A stretch of DNA of 64,000 bases from Sulfurovum zhangzhouensis (GCF_030347965.1 NZ_JAQIBD010000004.1:23950-87949); one strand, 5' to 3'; counted from the first letter of the stretch, positions 1 to 8,149 are shown. Translations and numbers: made by a program. Notes: generated from the letters alone by a model not told the origin.

Positions 1-121
1 AGATTACTGATCTTCTTGACCAAGTTTTGATTGGTTTGTTTGAACCTTCTTCTTTTGCTTTAAGCACTTTTTTCATTAGGTGACCATCGATAAATGGACC
101 TTTTTTTGTAGATCTTGCCAT
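1..121 (-). CDS. rpsS: 30S ribosomal protein S19, 5' part only
   Basis: The minus-strand frame starting with ATG at 119-121 reads [18 protein letters not shown], the conserved S19 N-terminus. About 40 of the usual ~93 residues lie inside the window and the rest runs off the left edge. S19 binds 16S rRNA in the small-subunit head, near the A site. It follows rplB by 11 bp, the standard S10-operon order. Confidence 0.95.
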   Translation of the reverse strand, partial: MARSTKKGPFIDGHLMKKVLKAKEEGSNKPIKTWSRRSVI

Positions 122-132
122 CTCTTAGCCCC

Positions 133-960
133 TTACTTCTTTCTCTTACTAATGATAAGTTTATCACTAGCTTTTTTCTTACGAGTCTTATAACCCTTCG
201 TTGGCATACCCCATGGAGATACCGGGTGACGACCAGAGTTTGTTTTACCTTCACCACCACCGTGCGGGTGATCTACTGGGTTCATTGCAGAACCTCTAGT
301 TTGCGGTCTGATACCTCTGTGTCTATTTCTACCAGCTTTACCAACAACTTCGTTAGCGATCTCTTCGTTACCGATTGTACCAACTGTTGCCATACACTCA
401 CCAAGTACATATCTCATCTCGCCAGAAGGAAGTCTTAGAGAAACATACTTACCATCTCTACCCATGATTTGCGCATATGCACCAGCACTTCTTGCCATTG
501 CACCACCTTGACCTGGGTTAAGCTCGATGTTGTGTACCAATGTACCCACAGGGATAGATTTAAGCTTCATTGCATTACCAGTCTTGATGTCAAGTCCAGC
601 TTCTGCTGCCATTACTTTATCACCTACCATCAAACCTTTTGGTTGGAGGATATATCTTCTGTCACCGTCTACATATTTAACAAGACAGATTCTACAGTTT
701 CTGTACGGATCGTACTCAACAGTTGCTACTGTACCTTCTACACCGAATTTATTTCTTTTGAAATCGATGATTCTATAAAGTTTTTTCGCACCAGCTTCTT
801 TATGTCTAGAAGTGATTCTACCGTATGAGTTTCTACCTGCACTTGCTGGAAGTTTCTTAAGTAGACTTCTTACACTTGCTTTAGCAGTAATATCACTACT
901 GTCAAGGTTTGTCATCCATCTTCTAGCCGGAGTTATTGGTCTATATGATTTCATTGCCAT
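133..960 (-). CDS. rplB: 50S ribosomal protein L2
   Basis: This 275-residue protein has normal L2 length. L2 is a primary 23S rRNA binder needed for subunit joining and peptidyl transfer. The N-terminus carries the [16 protein letters not shown] start, and the C-terminal third holds the conserved [12 protein letters not shown] segment with the histidine implicated in peptidyl-transferase activity. The lysine-rich tail ends in SKRKK. The ATG has a good GGAG ribosome site. The gene sits between rplW (10 bp upstream) and rpsS in the S10 operon. Confidence 0.98.
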   Translation of the reverse strand: MAMKSYRPITPARRWMTNLDSSDITAKASVRSLLKKLPASAGRNSYGRITSRHKEAGAKKLYRIIDFKRNKFGVEGTVATVEYDPYRNCRICLVKYVDGDRRYILQPKGLMVGDKVMAAEAGLDIKTGNAMKLKSIPVGTLVHNIELNPGQGGAMARSAGAYAQIMGRDGKYVSLRLPSGEMRYVLGECMATVGTIGNEEIANEVVGKAGRNRHRGIRPQTRGSAMNPVDHPHGGGEGKTNSGRHPVSPWGMPTKGYKTRKKKASDKLIISKRKK

Positions 961-970
961 CTTCTACTCC

Positions 971-1252
971 TTATACCGCTAGGCTTTCAATTTTTGCATC
1001 TTCAGGAAGCTTCACATAAAACTTTTTAAGGTCAGCTCTTTTTCCTTCAACACCTCTGAATCTTTTCACTTTTCCGTTTACTCTCATTGAGTTAACTCTA
1101 AGTGGGTTGATCCCGAAGAACTCTTTAAATACTTCTTTAAGACCGTTTTTAGTCATTCTAGGACTAGTTTGTACTACGATGACACCGTCTTCTTGAAGAC
1201 CCAAAGTCTTCTCTGTATACATGATTGCTTTAATATCTGTAATATCTGCCAT
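971..1252 (-). CDS. rplW: 50S ribosomal protein L23
   Basis: The 93-residue protein has L23 length and layout: an N-terminal [13 protein letters not shown] helix, a central NKxxLK-like segment and a basic [16 protein letters not shown] loop near the C-terminus. L23 lies at the peptide exit tunnel and is the docking site for trigger factor and SRP. The SRP RNA gene is also in this window, at 4091. Only 1 bp separates it from rplD upstream, consistent with translational coupling in the S10 operon. Confidence 0.96.
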   Translation of the reverse strand: MADITDIKAIMYTEKTLGLQEDGVIVVQTSPRMTKNGLKEVFKEFFGINPLRVNSMRVNGKVKRFRGVEGKRADLKKFYVKLPEDAKIESLAV

Positions 1253-1253
1253 C

Positions 1254-1844
1254 TTAAGCCTCTTTTGTCAATTTATCAAATACAGCTTTTTCGATTACCA
1301 TTGAGTGGTATGCTGCAGCAAGGTAAGCATTAAGCTCGTTTGCTTCAATTAGGTAAGCATTTTGAAGATTTCTGAATGCCAAGAAAGTCTTGTCATCGAT
1401 CATCTCTTTTACTACCAATACATCTCTTTGTCCAAAACCATTTACGAATGCTACTGCATCTTTAGTTTTAGCAGATTCGATGTTTACTGAGTCAACTACA
1501 AAAAGTTTCTCATTCGCAGCCATTTCAGCGATTGCATGCATCAAAGCAAGTTTCTTTTGCTTTTTGTTCACTTTTTGGTCATAGTTTCTGTTAGTATTTG
1601 GACCAAATACTACACCACCACCTCTGTAGTGAGGAGCTCTGATAGAACCTTGTCTTGCTCTACCGCCACCTTTTTGAGCAAATGGCTTCTTTCCACCACC
1701 GCTTACTTCTGATCTGTTTTTAACAGAAGCAGTGTTAGCTCTAAGGCCAGAAGCATATGCTTTACAGTAAAGGTAAAGGTTGTGCGGGTGCACTTCCAAA
1801 AACGCCTGTGGTAAATCACTTGTTTTAATTACTGTCGTACTCAT
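1254..1844 (-). CDS. rplD: 50S ribosomal protein L4
   Basis: L4 binds 23S rRNA and lines the exit tunnel with its long loop. That loop is visible here around residues 40-80, with the conserved [19 protein letters not shown] stretch. At 196 residues it is slightly shorter than the E. coli protein (201), which is normal for the phylum. Its start overlaps the rplC stop by one base (TAATG), so the two are probably translationally coupled. In E. coli L4 represses its own operon; whether that applies here cannot be told from sequence alone. Confidence 0.97.
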   Translation of the reverse strand: MSTTVIKTSDLPQAFLEVHPHNLYLYCKAYASGLRANTASVKNRSEVSGGGKKPFAQKGGGRARQGSIRAPHYRGGGVVFGPNTNRNYDQKVNKKQKKLALMHAIAEMAANEKLFVVDSVNIESAKTKDAVAFVNGFGQRDVLVVKEMIDDKTFLAFRNLQNAYLIEANELNAYLAAAYHSMVIEKAVFDKLTKEA

Positions 1845-2425
1845 TATTTCACAATCCTTACCAATCCACGTGAACCGTTAGCTCCTGGGATTGAACCTTT
1901 TAATACTAGAATCCCGTTCTCTGCATCATATGAGATTACTTCGTTCTTTACTGTTACTTTAGTGTTTCCGTACTGACCTGGCATCTTTTGTCCTGGTTGA
2001 ACACGACCTGGCCATTCACACATACCGATTGAACCAACTCTTCTACCGAATCTGTGTCCGTGTGATGCTGGTCCACCACTAAATCCGTGACGCTTAACAG
2101 CACCTTGGAAACCACGTCCCTTAGTATTTAGTGACGTTTTTACTACTGCTGCTTCAGTAAGTGCAGCTGTGTTAAGGTCACCAGCTTCTGTACCTTCTGC
2201 TACAGAGATAGTCATGAATTTGTTAAACTCTTTACTCACACCATACTTAGCCTGCTGACCTTCGATGCTTTTGTTAAACTTTTTGCTAGAGTTATACGCT
2301 ACAAGTGCTTTTCCGTCTTCTCTTACTTCACATACTTTTGTATCAACAACTTTAAGAAGTGTTACAGGAACACTTGGTACATCAACAGTTCTGCTCATAC
2401 CAATTTTTTCAATAATAAATTCCAT
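1844..2425 (-). CDS. rplC: 50S ribosomal protein L3
   Basis: The 193-residue protein carries the L3 hallmark around residues 100-150: [20 protein letters not shown], then [20 protein letters not shown] and the following G-rich loop that approaches the peptidyl-transferase centre. The glutamine of GQYGN is the usual PrmB methylation region in other bacteria. It lies 12 bp downstream of rpsJ with its own GAGGAG-type ribosome site, and overlaps the rplD start. Confidence 0.97.
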   Translation of the reverse strand: MEFIIEKIGMSRTVDVPSVPVTLLKVVDTKVCEVREDGKALVAYNSSKKFNKSIEGQQAKYGVSKEFNKFMTISVAEGTEAGDLNTAALTEAAVVKTSLNTKGRGFQGAVKRHGFSGGPASHGHRFGRRVGSIGMCEWPGRVQPGQKMPGQYGNTKVTVKNEVISYDAENGILVLKGSIPGANGSRGLVRIVK

Positions 2426-2437
2426 GCTTTGCTCCTC

Positions 2438-2749
2438 TTACTTGTCCATTGATCTGATTTCAACTTCGATTTCAGGTGCAAGATCCAATTTCATTAGTGA
2501 ATCTACAGTCTCTGAAGTCGCTGAAACGATATCAATCATTCTTCCGTGAATTCTGATCTCAAATTGCTCACGTGAATCTTTGTTTACGTGTGGTGATTTA
2601 AGAACAGTATAACGCTTAAGTTTAGTTGGCATTGGGATCGGCCCTCTAATCTCAGCACCTGTACGTTTAACTGCATCAACGATAGCAGCAACAGATCTAT
2701 CTAGTACTCTGTGATCATAAGCTTTAAGCTTCAATCTGATTTTTTCCAT
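2438..2749 (-). CDS. rpsJ: 30S ribosomal protein S10
   Basis: This is the first gene of the operon, encoding 103 residues, the normal S10 length. Visible S10 signatures are [14 protein letters not shown] at the start, the central [20 protein letters not shown] segment (residues ~37-56) and the [10 protein letters not shown] strand. S10 is a small-subunit head protein and also binds NusB in antitermination. A TATAAT -10 box lies about 90 bp upstream of the start. Confidence 0.98.
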   Translation of the reverse strand: MEKIRLKLKAYDHRVLDRSVAAIVDAVKRTGAEIRGPIPMPTKLKRYTVLKSPHVNKDSREQFEIRIHGRMIDIVSATSETVDSLMKLDLAPEIEVEIRSMDK

Positions 2750-2846
2750 TTTTTTACCTTATAAAGAACTCGTTAGCCAAGCGATTGCCGGGTGCCTAAA
2801 CACAGGACATTTTGTCCCCTAACATATATTAGGAACGCGAATTATA
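2750..2846 (-). promoter_or_regulatory. S10 operon promoter and leader
   Basis: Read on the minus strand, a perfect TATAAT occupies 2841-2846. It is followed by a leader of roughly 90 nt before rpsJ. The leader holds two small inverted repeats: CCTAA/TTAGG at about 2818-2833, and GGACA/TGTCC with a three-base loop at about 2803-2815. No clear -35 is seen, as is common in Campylobacterota. The hairpins may be sites for autogenous control, which is inference. Confidence 0.6.
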
Positions 2847-2890
2847 TCCAAATTTTTTGAGAGCCTCAATACTTTTTAGTCAAAAATTGG

Positions 2891-2926
2891 TACAATTTGA
2901 AAAATTATTTCCTTTTTAAAAGGAAA
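2891..2926 (+). promoter_or_regulatory. Promoter and 19-bp perfect palindrome before the ATPase gene
   Basis: A TACAAT -10-like box at 2891-2896 is followed by TTTCCTTTT-T-AAAAGGAAA (2908-2926), a perfect inverted repeat with a one-base centre. It sits between the putative start of transcription and the AAAGGGG ribosome site (about 2928-2934). The placement suits an operator. It could alternatively be a short bidirectional hairpin between the divergent genes. Confidence 0.45.
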
Positions 2927-2943
2927 GAAAGGGGCAATATCCC

Positions 2944-4023
2944 ATGGAACTTCTAGAATATTTTCACTCACAGCACTATAGCAATGACAGATATATCCCG
3001 AGAAAATTACAACTTCCCGATAATGTCGATATCAATCTATTTGGTGTACGTGGTGCCGGTAAGACATCCATTGTACTATCCCATATAGAGGAGATCGATG
3101 AAGAAGTACGTCTTTATATAGATATGGAAGACCCAAATCTTATCTTTGGTAAACTCAATGCTGTAACGCTGCAGCAATATATAGATGATAATGACATTAC
3201 ATTGCTGGTCCTTGACCAGTATGAACAAGGCTATCTGGAACATTTTCCTGAGGTAGACCGTCTTATCGTTATCTCGCGTATTCCATTAAATGATCCAAGG
3301 CTTACTGCACTGGAGCTCTTTCCTCTGGATTATGAAGAGTTCTTGGCATTTGAAAGCTCCATTTCCGCCACCAATGCCTTTAACCACTTTCTGAAATCAG
3401 GTACACTCCCTGCCCTGGCAAGATCCTACCGCGCTACTTTACACCCCATGAAACGTTTCTGGCAGAGTCGCTTTACATCCAATGAACAAAAACTTCTGCT
3501 GATACTTGCACAACACCATACCAAACATCTCACGACTCACCAGATCTATACCTTTGCCAAAGAACGTTTCAAGGTCTCCAAAGACTGGCTATACAAAACG
3601 ATCAAAACCTTCACGGATGAGAAGCTGGTCCTCTTTATCAATGACCGCTATCAAAAAGGGGGAAAGAAAATGATCCTTTTTGATTTTGCTTTTGCCAAGT
3701 ACCTCACTACCGGCCAGCCTTTCATCACACAGTTTGATACAATGATCGCTCTGGCTTTAATGAAGCACGGTATAGCATTTGATACATTGGGGATACATGG
3801 TTATATCACTAAAGATGGCGAGCTCATCATTCCTGCACCTTTTGAAAGCGAAGAGAGTCTCTGGGCAAAATCCCAAACCAAGTTCTCTATATATAAACAG
3901 TACAAGGTCAAAAAGATCACCATCGTCACCGTTGCCAACACTTACGAATACGATATCGAAAAGCTTCACTTCGAAGCCCTACCGTTCTATGAGTGGACGG
4001 TACTTTATAATGAGGAAGAGTAA
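2944..4023 (+). CDS. P-loop ATPase of the AAA (archaeal-ATPase-like) type
   Basis: The 359-residue protein has a Walker A motif GVRGAGKTS at residues 34-42 and a Walker B-like strand LLVLDQYEQ near residue 100. Its centre has a winged-helix look (HLTTHQIYTFAKERFKVSKDWLYKTI), as in the DUF4143/archaeal ATPase families, and the C-terminal ~90 residues are nuclease-like in hydrophobic pattern. No signal peptide or membrane segment is seen. It has its own promoter, diverges from the S10 operon and is followed by the SRP RNA gene. Substrate and partner are unknown. Similar stand-alone ATPases are widespread in Campylobacterota, and I cannot assign a role. Confidence 0.75.
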   Translation: MELLEYFHSQHYSNDRYIPRKLQLPDNVDINLFGVRGAGKTSIVLSHIEEIDEEVRLYIDMEDPNLIFGKLNAVTLQQYIDDNDITLLVLDQYEQGYLEHFPEVDRLIVISRIPLNDPRLTALELFPLDYEEFLAFESSISATNAFNHFLKSGTLPALARSYRATLHPMKRFWQSRFTSNEQKLLLILAQHHTKHLTTHQIYTFAKERFKVSKDWLYKTIKTFTDEKLVLFINDRYQKGGKKMILFDFAFAKYLTTGQPFITQFDTMIALALMKHGIAFDTLGIHGYITKDGELIIPAPFESEESLWAKSQTKFSIYKQYKVKKITIVTVANTYEYDIEKLHFEALPFYEWTVLYNEEE

Positions 4024-4054
4024 AATGTGTGAAGTTCCTTCAAGCTTGACGCCA

Positions 4055-4084
4055 TTGACATATTAAGTAACCTTTGGGTAATAT
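4055..4084 (+). promoter_or_regulatory. Sigma-70 type promoter of the SRP RNA gene
   Basis: A consensus TTGACA at 4055-4060 and a TAATAT at 4079-4084 are separated by 18 bp. The predicted start falls about 7 nt downstream, exactly at the 5' side of the SRP RNA stem (4091). A well-kept -35 is unusual in this window and fits a strongly expressed stable RNA. Confidence 0.8.
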
Positions 4085-4090
4085 TCCATT

Positions 4091-4195
4091 GCCTCTTTTC
4101 AGACCTGTGCAACGGTATTGGGAGACAGAGGGTCAGGATGGGAACATAGCAGCCCACCTTCCTTTACTGTGTGCCGCAGGTATCTGGGGAGAGGT
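4091..4195 (+). ncRNA. ffs: Signal recognition particle RNA (4.5S type)
   Basis: The core GGTCAGGATGGGAACATAGC followed by AGCC is the SRP RNA domain IV signature (Ffh-binding symmetric and asymmetric loops). The ends pair: CCTCTTTTCAGA at 4092-4103 against TCTGGGGAGAGG at 4183-4194, twelve base pairs including three G-U. About 105 nt is right for a bacterial 4.5S RNA without an Alu domain. It is preceded by a consensus promoter and followed 65 bp later by tRNA-Ser, so the two may be cotranscribed. Confidence 0.93.
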
Positions 4196-4260
4196 TCTTA
4201 ACCTCAACACTTCTTGTGAAATCATAAACATTTTATAATCTTCAAGAAGCTTTCATATGT

Positions 4261-4348
4261 AGACAGGTGGCCGAGCGGTTGAAGGCGCACGCCTGGAACG
4301 CGTGTATAGTTAACGCTATCGAGGGTTCGAATCCCTTCCTGTCTGCCA
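4261..4348 (+). tRNA. tRNA-Ser (anticodon GGA)
   Basis: The acceptor stem pairs AGACAGG (4261-4267) with CCTGTCT (4338-4344), followed by G73 and an encoded CCA. The anticodon stem-loop CACGC-CTGGAAC-GCGTG gives GGA, and the long variable arm (TATAGTTAACGCTATCG region) is the class II serine form. The T-arm is GAGGG-TTCGAAT-CCCTT. Its last 19 bases are repeated at 5742-5760, marking it as an integration target. Confidence 0.97.
4330..4348 (+). repeat. attL-like half of a 19-bp direct repeat (tRNA 3' end)
   Basis: AATCCCTTCCTGTCTGCCA covers the T-arm 3' strand, acceptor 3' strand and CCA of tRNA-Ser. An identical copy lies at 5742-5760. A tRNA 3'-end duplication of this kind is the usual scar of tyrosine-integrase insertion. 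The flanking bases differ (G before and G after here, A before and T after at the other copy), so the exact identity is 19 bp. Confidence 0.85.
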
Positions 4349-4483
4349 GATAACTACTATAAAACCTAACAAACAACGTATTTTAGGCATTTGATAGACT
4401 TTTTAAGGTTTGATAATTCTATGCTTTGGCAACCTATTGGTAACCATCTTTCAAAAATACTCCTATTAATCTATTACCCATTT

Positions 4484-4507
4484 ACTGTTCACTTAACTGT
4501 TCACTTA
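4484..4507. repeat. Tandem 12-bp repeat in the integrated segment
   Basis: ACTGTTCACTTA occurs twice in perfect tandem (4484-4495 and 4496-4507). A third partial match, TGTTCACTT, lies at about 4553-4561. Clustered short repeats just inside the tRNA-proximal end of an element are where arm-type integrase or excisionase sites are found, so these may be leftovers of that machinery. No function is demonstrated. Confidence 0.5.
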
Positions 4508-4616
4508 CCTCATCAAACCCCGATTAAATAGGCATTTGGTCGTTTACTTTGGTGTTCACTTTTCACCTCTTTTTTTAATTGTAGCACAAATACAAATAAT
4601 TTTATATCTAGAGATA

Positions 4617-4973
4617 TTTATCAAGGGCTCTTCTATTCATATTCAAGGCTTTAGCAATTGAAGTTTTATTTACTTTGCCATTTGGCTTTATATAGTCATC
4701 AGTTTTAAGCAACTCTTCTATCCTTGCTTTAGTGTTTTGTACTTGAGTTGACTTTCTCCGTCTATCTCATATACTATGGGCTTTTTGGAGTTGACTTTTA
4801 GTTAGCTTCTCTTTGAAGTTCTCTTTGTTTTCCATGATATATAGATAAACACCCAACGCTTTTTTATGTACCTCTTTATATATCAGCTTATTTGGTAAAT
4901 ATTCGTTCATTAACAGAGCAGTAGCTATAATAGCTTCTTGTAAATAGCCGTTCATGCCGTAGCTTTTTACCAT
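4617..4973 (-). pseudogene. Broken gene for a small protein with a C-terminal helix-turn-helix
   Basis: A 68-codon frame from ATG 4971-4973 ends at TGA 4767-4769, and the same frame continues for another 49 codons to TAA 4617-4619. The second part reads like a DNA-binding end: a charged helix ARIEELLKTDDY, then KVNKTSIAKALNMNRRAL, a Hin/resolvase-style HTH. One nonsense change would explain the split. The tail may also be frameshifted at 4619-4621, since dropping one T gives a natural-looking DKYL ending. The N-terminal half has no recognisable domain. It lies in the tRNA-Ser integrated segment. It could instead be two unrelated short frames. Confidence 0.5.
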
Positions 4974-5220
4974 GCAATACTAAATGCCTGTATAGCTCTT
5001 TTTTACTGTGGGAAAAAATATCTTAGTATAGAAATTTTAAAACAATGACCTCAAATATTTAGAAGCCCTAGTAGAATTTTAATATTTTATCGTCAATTAA
5101 AGTGTTACCTATATCTTAATTTCTTTGCAAAAAAATATAAAGTTCTTTAATGAACTTCAGTTATTAGATAAAATCTATAATGTTCCTGTATACTATTTGT
5201 TATTGTTAAGAGGGGGAAAG

Positions 5221-5589
5221 ATGTTTATTGCGATATTTGACTTACTAAAGCTATCTGCTATTATATTTATTGGTGTCATAGTTCTTCTAGCTCTTGGTAT
5301 TAATTTAGGAAATCCAATACGTGCTTTAGTTAGAGGGGTAGGTGCTTTTTTTCGTAGTTCTTTTGGTTTTTTAGTTGGATGGTTAAGAGGTTCAAGTCAT
5401 TGGACAGTAGTCCTAATGAAAATAGTCATTATTCCTATAATACCATTAATATTTGTATACATTTTATTACGAGAAGTATGGGAAGAGGTAGGTTATCAAT
5501 ATGAAGAGGGAGGAGCCCTAAAGAAAATAGTTATTATTCTTATATTACCATCATTATTAATTGGATTAAATTTTTTATGGGATGCATGA
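5221..5589 (+). CDS. Small hypothetical membrane protein in the integrated segment
   Basis: I chose ATG 5221 because AGAGGGGG sits just upstream; the frame is open from 5125, but that part has no ribosome site. The 122 residues hold three clear hydrophobic segments, near residues 10-28 (SAIIFIGVIVLLALG), 63-80 (VLMKIVIIPIIPLIFVYILL) and 103-118 (IVIILILPSLLIGLNF). A glycine-rich, positively charged loop follows the first and an acidic loop lies between the last two. No family is recognised. It is the only apparently intact gene between the two 19-bp repeats. Confidence 0.55.
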   Translation: MFIAIFDLLKLSAIIFIGVIVLLALGINLGNPIRALVRGVGAFFRSSFGFLVGWLRGSSHWTVVLMKIVIIPIIPLIFVYILLREVWEEVGYQYEEGGALKKIVIILILPSLLIGLNFLWDA

Positions 5590-5741
5590 AAATAAGAAAT
5601 ATTTACTTTGAAAATATATGCTGTACCGATATTTGAGTTTTAACTTTTAAAATGTGGTACTTAACAAATGCTCGTTTTATGGGGGGGGTTAATGTGATTA
5701 TTTGTGAAAGTTTAAAAAAAGATAGGAAATTAATAATTTAA

Positions 5742-5760
5742 AATCCCTTCCTGTCTGCCA
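5742..5760 (+). repeat. attR-like half of the 19-bp direct repeat
   Basis: This is an exact second copy of AATCCCTTCCTGTCTGCCA, the 3' end of tRNA-Ser(GGA) at 4330-4348, with no tRNA body around it. It marks the right end of the inserted segment. The intact tRNA is at the left copy, as expected when the incoming element restores the tRNA 3' end. Confidence 0.85.
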
Positions 5761-5813
5761 TGAACCTCTTATATACACAATATATCTCTGGTTAACTTAC
5801 TTTGATAAAGTTT

Positions 5814-6680
5814 TTAATTCTTTTCTAATATATACTTTTTAAATGATTGTGAGAAGATTTTGGCACCCTCACTATTAAGATGATCCTGATCCTTAAATAA
5901 AAACTCTTTATTTGAATCAAAATTCAAATCTTTATAATCAATATATTTTGCACCCAATGATCTAAAGACTTCAATATATTTATTCCACCGGTCATAAGTA
6001 ACATGATCAAATAATCTTTTCTCATATTCTGTTACAACTGGAGTACGAACTAAATAAACATTGATTTTCTTATTAACTAAATATGTAATTAAGTTTTGAT
6101 AGTTTTTTGAATACTCACTTTTTTCGAAATCTTGAATCGGTATATGTACTTTTACTCTATTATTTAAAGCCTTTACCCTCTTTTCTAAACTTTTATTAGT
6201 CCATAACTTTTCTTCTTTATTCGTATTGGGTTTAAATATTGATTTAAAGTGGTTTATAACAACTTCTCGAATAAAAGGAATATTAAATAATGGTTGATAT
6301 ATCGGTGTAAATTTTTCTGAAATATTTTTAAAAGTAGGACTGTAACTTAATATTCTATACTCTGAAAAGTCATGTGGTTCCAAGACGAGTATCACTGTTT
6401 TTAGTTTATTTTTTTTATCTACACTGTACACGGCATCTATAATCATTGGTATAGAAGCACCGCCAACAGACAAATTTTGACAACTTTTTATTTCATTTCT
6501 AAATGCATGTTCAGTATGTGAATCCCCCATTATAAGGCAATGTACTTCTGAATTTCTTGCCTTTATTACATCATCAACTAAATTTACTTCTTTTTGAGTG
6601 AAATATATAAAACTTTCAAACCCAATAAAAAAAAGAATTGGCAAAAATATTACTATTCTAATAAACTGTTTATTTTGCAT
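5814..6680 (-). CDS. SGNH-hydrolase-like partner of the MBOAT acyltransferase
   Basis: One N-terminal membrane anchor (residues ~8-25, IVIFLPILFFIGFESFIYF) is followed by an extracytoplasmic domain. That domain carries an SGNH block I motif, LIMGDSHTEHAF, near residue 52, and a late block V-like KDQDHLNSEGAK with Asp and His spaced as in the catalytic pair. This is the AlgJ/AlgX/DltD-like organisation, in which the protein takes an acyl group from the MBOAT and passes it to a surface glycan. ATG 6680 is preferred over TTG 6683 because AAGG lies six bases upstream. The gene is 8 bp downstream of the MBOAT gene. The glycan substrate is unknown. Confidence 0.75.
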   Translation of the reverse strand: MQNKQFIRIVIFLPILFFIGFESFIYFTQKEVNLVDDVIKARNSEVHCLIMGDSHTEHAFRNEIKSCQNLSVGGASIPMIIDAVYSVDKKNKLKTVILVLEPHDFSEYRILSYSPTFKNISEKFTPIYQPLFNIPFIREVVINHFKSIFKPNTNKEEKLWTNKSLEKRVKALNNRVKVHIPIQDFEKSEYSKNYQNLITYLVNKKINVYLVRTPVVTEYEKRLFDHVTYDRWNKYIEVFRSLGAKYIDYKDLNFDSNKEFLFKDQDHLNSEGAKIFSQSFKKYILEKN

Positions 6681-6688
6681 CAATAACC

Positions 6689-8149
6689 TTAAAAATTAAA
6701 ATATAAAAACTCTGATATTTTATTAAAAGATAAAATGCTGTATATAAAGAAAATTGCCGTCATAAATGCAATTTTATAATTTGGTTTAAAACTATCTTTC
6801 ATTTCCATACTGTTTTTAAAATACAAGACCGTAAATGTACCTAATATTAAAAAGTTTAACGTTTCACTACTTCCATTAATGTTAGCCAACTCTTTCCCAA
6901 ACTCTACACCATATTGATGTAAAAAAGATAAATATTTTTCATGTTTTTCAGATAAGGTAATACCATTAAATCCAAACATCCCTTTTAATACTTTAATAGC
7001 ATCATCCCACTCTTTCGCCCTAAAAAATACCCAAGCTATATTTATGAAGTTAAAAGTTATGACCCAAGCTATAATAGTATTTAACTTAAATCCTAATTGC
7101 TTCCATATACGATGAATCACTAAGGCCATTCCATGTAAAATCCCCCAAAATACAAAGGTCCAACCGGCTCCGTGCCAAATTCCTCCTATTAAAAACGTTG
7201 CCATAAGGTTGCTGTAGGTTCTCAAACTCCCTTTTCTATTACCGCCTAAAGGAATATAAATATAGTCTTTTAGAAATCTACTCAGTGTAATATGCCACCT
7301 TCTCCAAAAGTCTTGGATGCTAATTGCTTTGTATGGGCTATTAAAGTTTATTGGTAATTTTATGTTAAAAAGAAGTGCCGCTCCGATTGCCATATCTGTG
7401 TAACCACTAAAATCAAAATAAAGCTGAAATGTATAAGATAATGATGTTGCCCATGCCTCAATTAATGTCAATACTTCTGCTTTATCAAATCCATTTGTGG
7501 CCCATACTGCGAAAGTATCTGCAATAACCACTTTCTTGAAAAGACCAATAGAAAATATGAATAATCCCATTGCAATGTTTCTATAATTTTTAACTTTATT
7601 TATAGTCTTGGCAAATTGTGGCATCATCTCTGCATGGTGTACGATCGGACCAGCAATCAGTTGAGGGAAAAAAGTTACGAAGTTTGCGTAGTTCAGAAAA
7701 TCATACTCTCTTGTTTCACCTCTATAACTGTCCACAAGGTAGGCAATTTGCTGGAAAGTAAAGAAAGAGATAGCTAAGGGTAATGCCAAATGAAATAAAG
7801 GGATATGGCCATTTGTTGCAAGATTTATATTCTCAATAAAGAAATCTGTATATTTAAAATATCCAAGTAAAGCAACATTAGCGACAACACCAATAGCAAG
7901 AAGTGTTTTTTTACTGACCTTGGTATGTTCTTGGTCTTTTGAAAGAGAAACTCCAACTACATAATTAAAAAGCATTGAAAACAATATGATTGGAAGATAA
8001 GCTATATTCCACCAACTATAGAAGAAAAGGGAGGCAAGGACTAAAAATGCTTTACTTGCTTCTGTCAATCGTTTACTGTTAAGATAAAAATATATGAAGA
8101 AAGTTATTGGTAAAAAGGCGAAGATAAATTCATAACTGTTAAATAGCAC
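6689..8149 (-). CDS. MBOAT-family O-acyltransferase (AlgI-like)
   Basis: This 486-residue polytopic protein has about ten hydrophobic segments. The AlgI hallmarks are present: FFYSWWN near residue 45, the FPQLIAGPI segment, DFSGYTDMAIG, DFWRRWHITLSRFLKDYIYI with the LGGNRKG loop, and the catalytic histidine in GGIWHGAGWTFVFWG. It should move acetyl groups across the inner membrane to the neighbouring SGNH protein. The start is GTG, with AAGGG upstream. A paralogue at 47084 has nearly the same N-terminus but lacks the LGGNRKG loop. Base composition here is A+T-rich, and the pair lies just past the tRNA-Ser insertion. Confidence 0.88.
   Translation of the reverse strand: MLFNSYEFIFAFLPITFFIYFYLNSKRLTEASKAFLVLASLFFYSWWNIAYLPIILFSMLFNYVVGVSLSKDQEHTKVSKKTLLAIGVVANVALLGYFKYTDFFIENINLATNGHIPLFHLALPLAISFFTFQQIAYLVDSYRGETREYDFLNYANFVTFFPQLIAGPIVHHAEMMPQFAKTINKVKNYRNIAMGLFIFSIGLFKKVVIADTFAVWATNGFDKAEVLTLIEAWATSLSYTFQLYFDFSGYTDMAIGAALLFNIKLPINFNSPYKAISIQDFWRRWHITLSRFLKDYIYIPLGGNRKGSLRTYSNLMATFLIGGIWHGAGWTFVFWGILHGMALVIHRIWKQLGFKLNTIIAWVITFNFINIAWVFFRAKEWDDAIKVLKGMFGFNGITLSEKHEKYLSFLHQYGVEFGKELANINGSSETLNFLILGTFTVLYFKNSMEMKDSFKPNYKIAFMTAIFFIYSILSFNKISEFLYFNF

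Larger units (their letters stand above)
4349..5760. mobile_element. Remnant of an element integrated at tRNA-Ser
   Basis: The 1.4 kb between the two 19-bp repeats is A+T-rich and unlike the flanking housekeeping DNA. From left to right it holds about 260 bp of apparently non-coding DNA with tandem 12-mers, a broken HTH-protein gene (4617-4973, minus), a 122-residue membrane protein (5221-5589) and a non-coding tail with a G8 run at 5681-5688. No integrase is left. It is therefore most likely a decayed or deleted integrative element, inferred from the repeat and its contents. Confidence 0.7.

Noticed and set aside
115..828. Plus-strand open frames across the S10 operon
   Set aside because: They are antisense to strongly conserved rplB and rpsS coding, have no ribosome sites and show no protein-like composition.
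2944..4023. ATPase as part of a toxin-antitoxin or defence system
   Set aside because: It stands alone next to housekeeping RNA genes, with no nuclease, toxin or restriction partner in reach.
5125..5220. Longer start for the island membrane protein
   Set aside because: The extra 32 residues lack a ribosome site and are poor in hydrophobic or domain signal; ATG 5221 has AGAGGGGG just before it.
5681..5688. G8 homopolymer as a phase-variation tract
   Set aside because: Poly-G tracts switch genes in Campylobacterota, but no open frame crosses this one, so there is nothing to switch.
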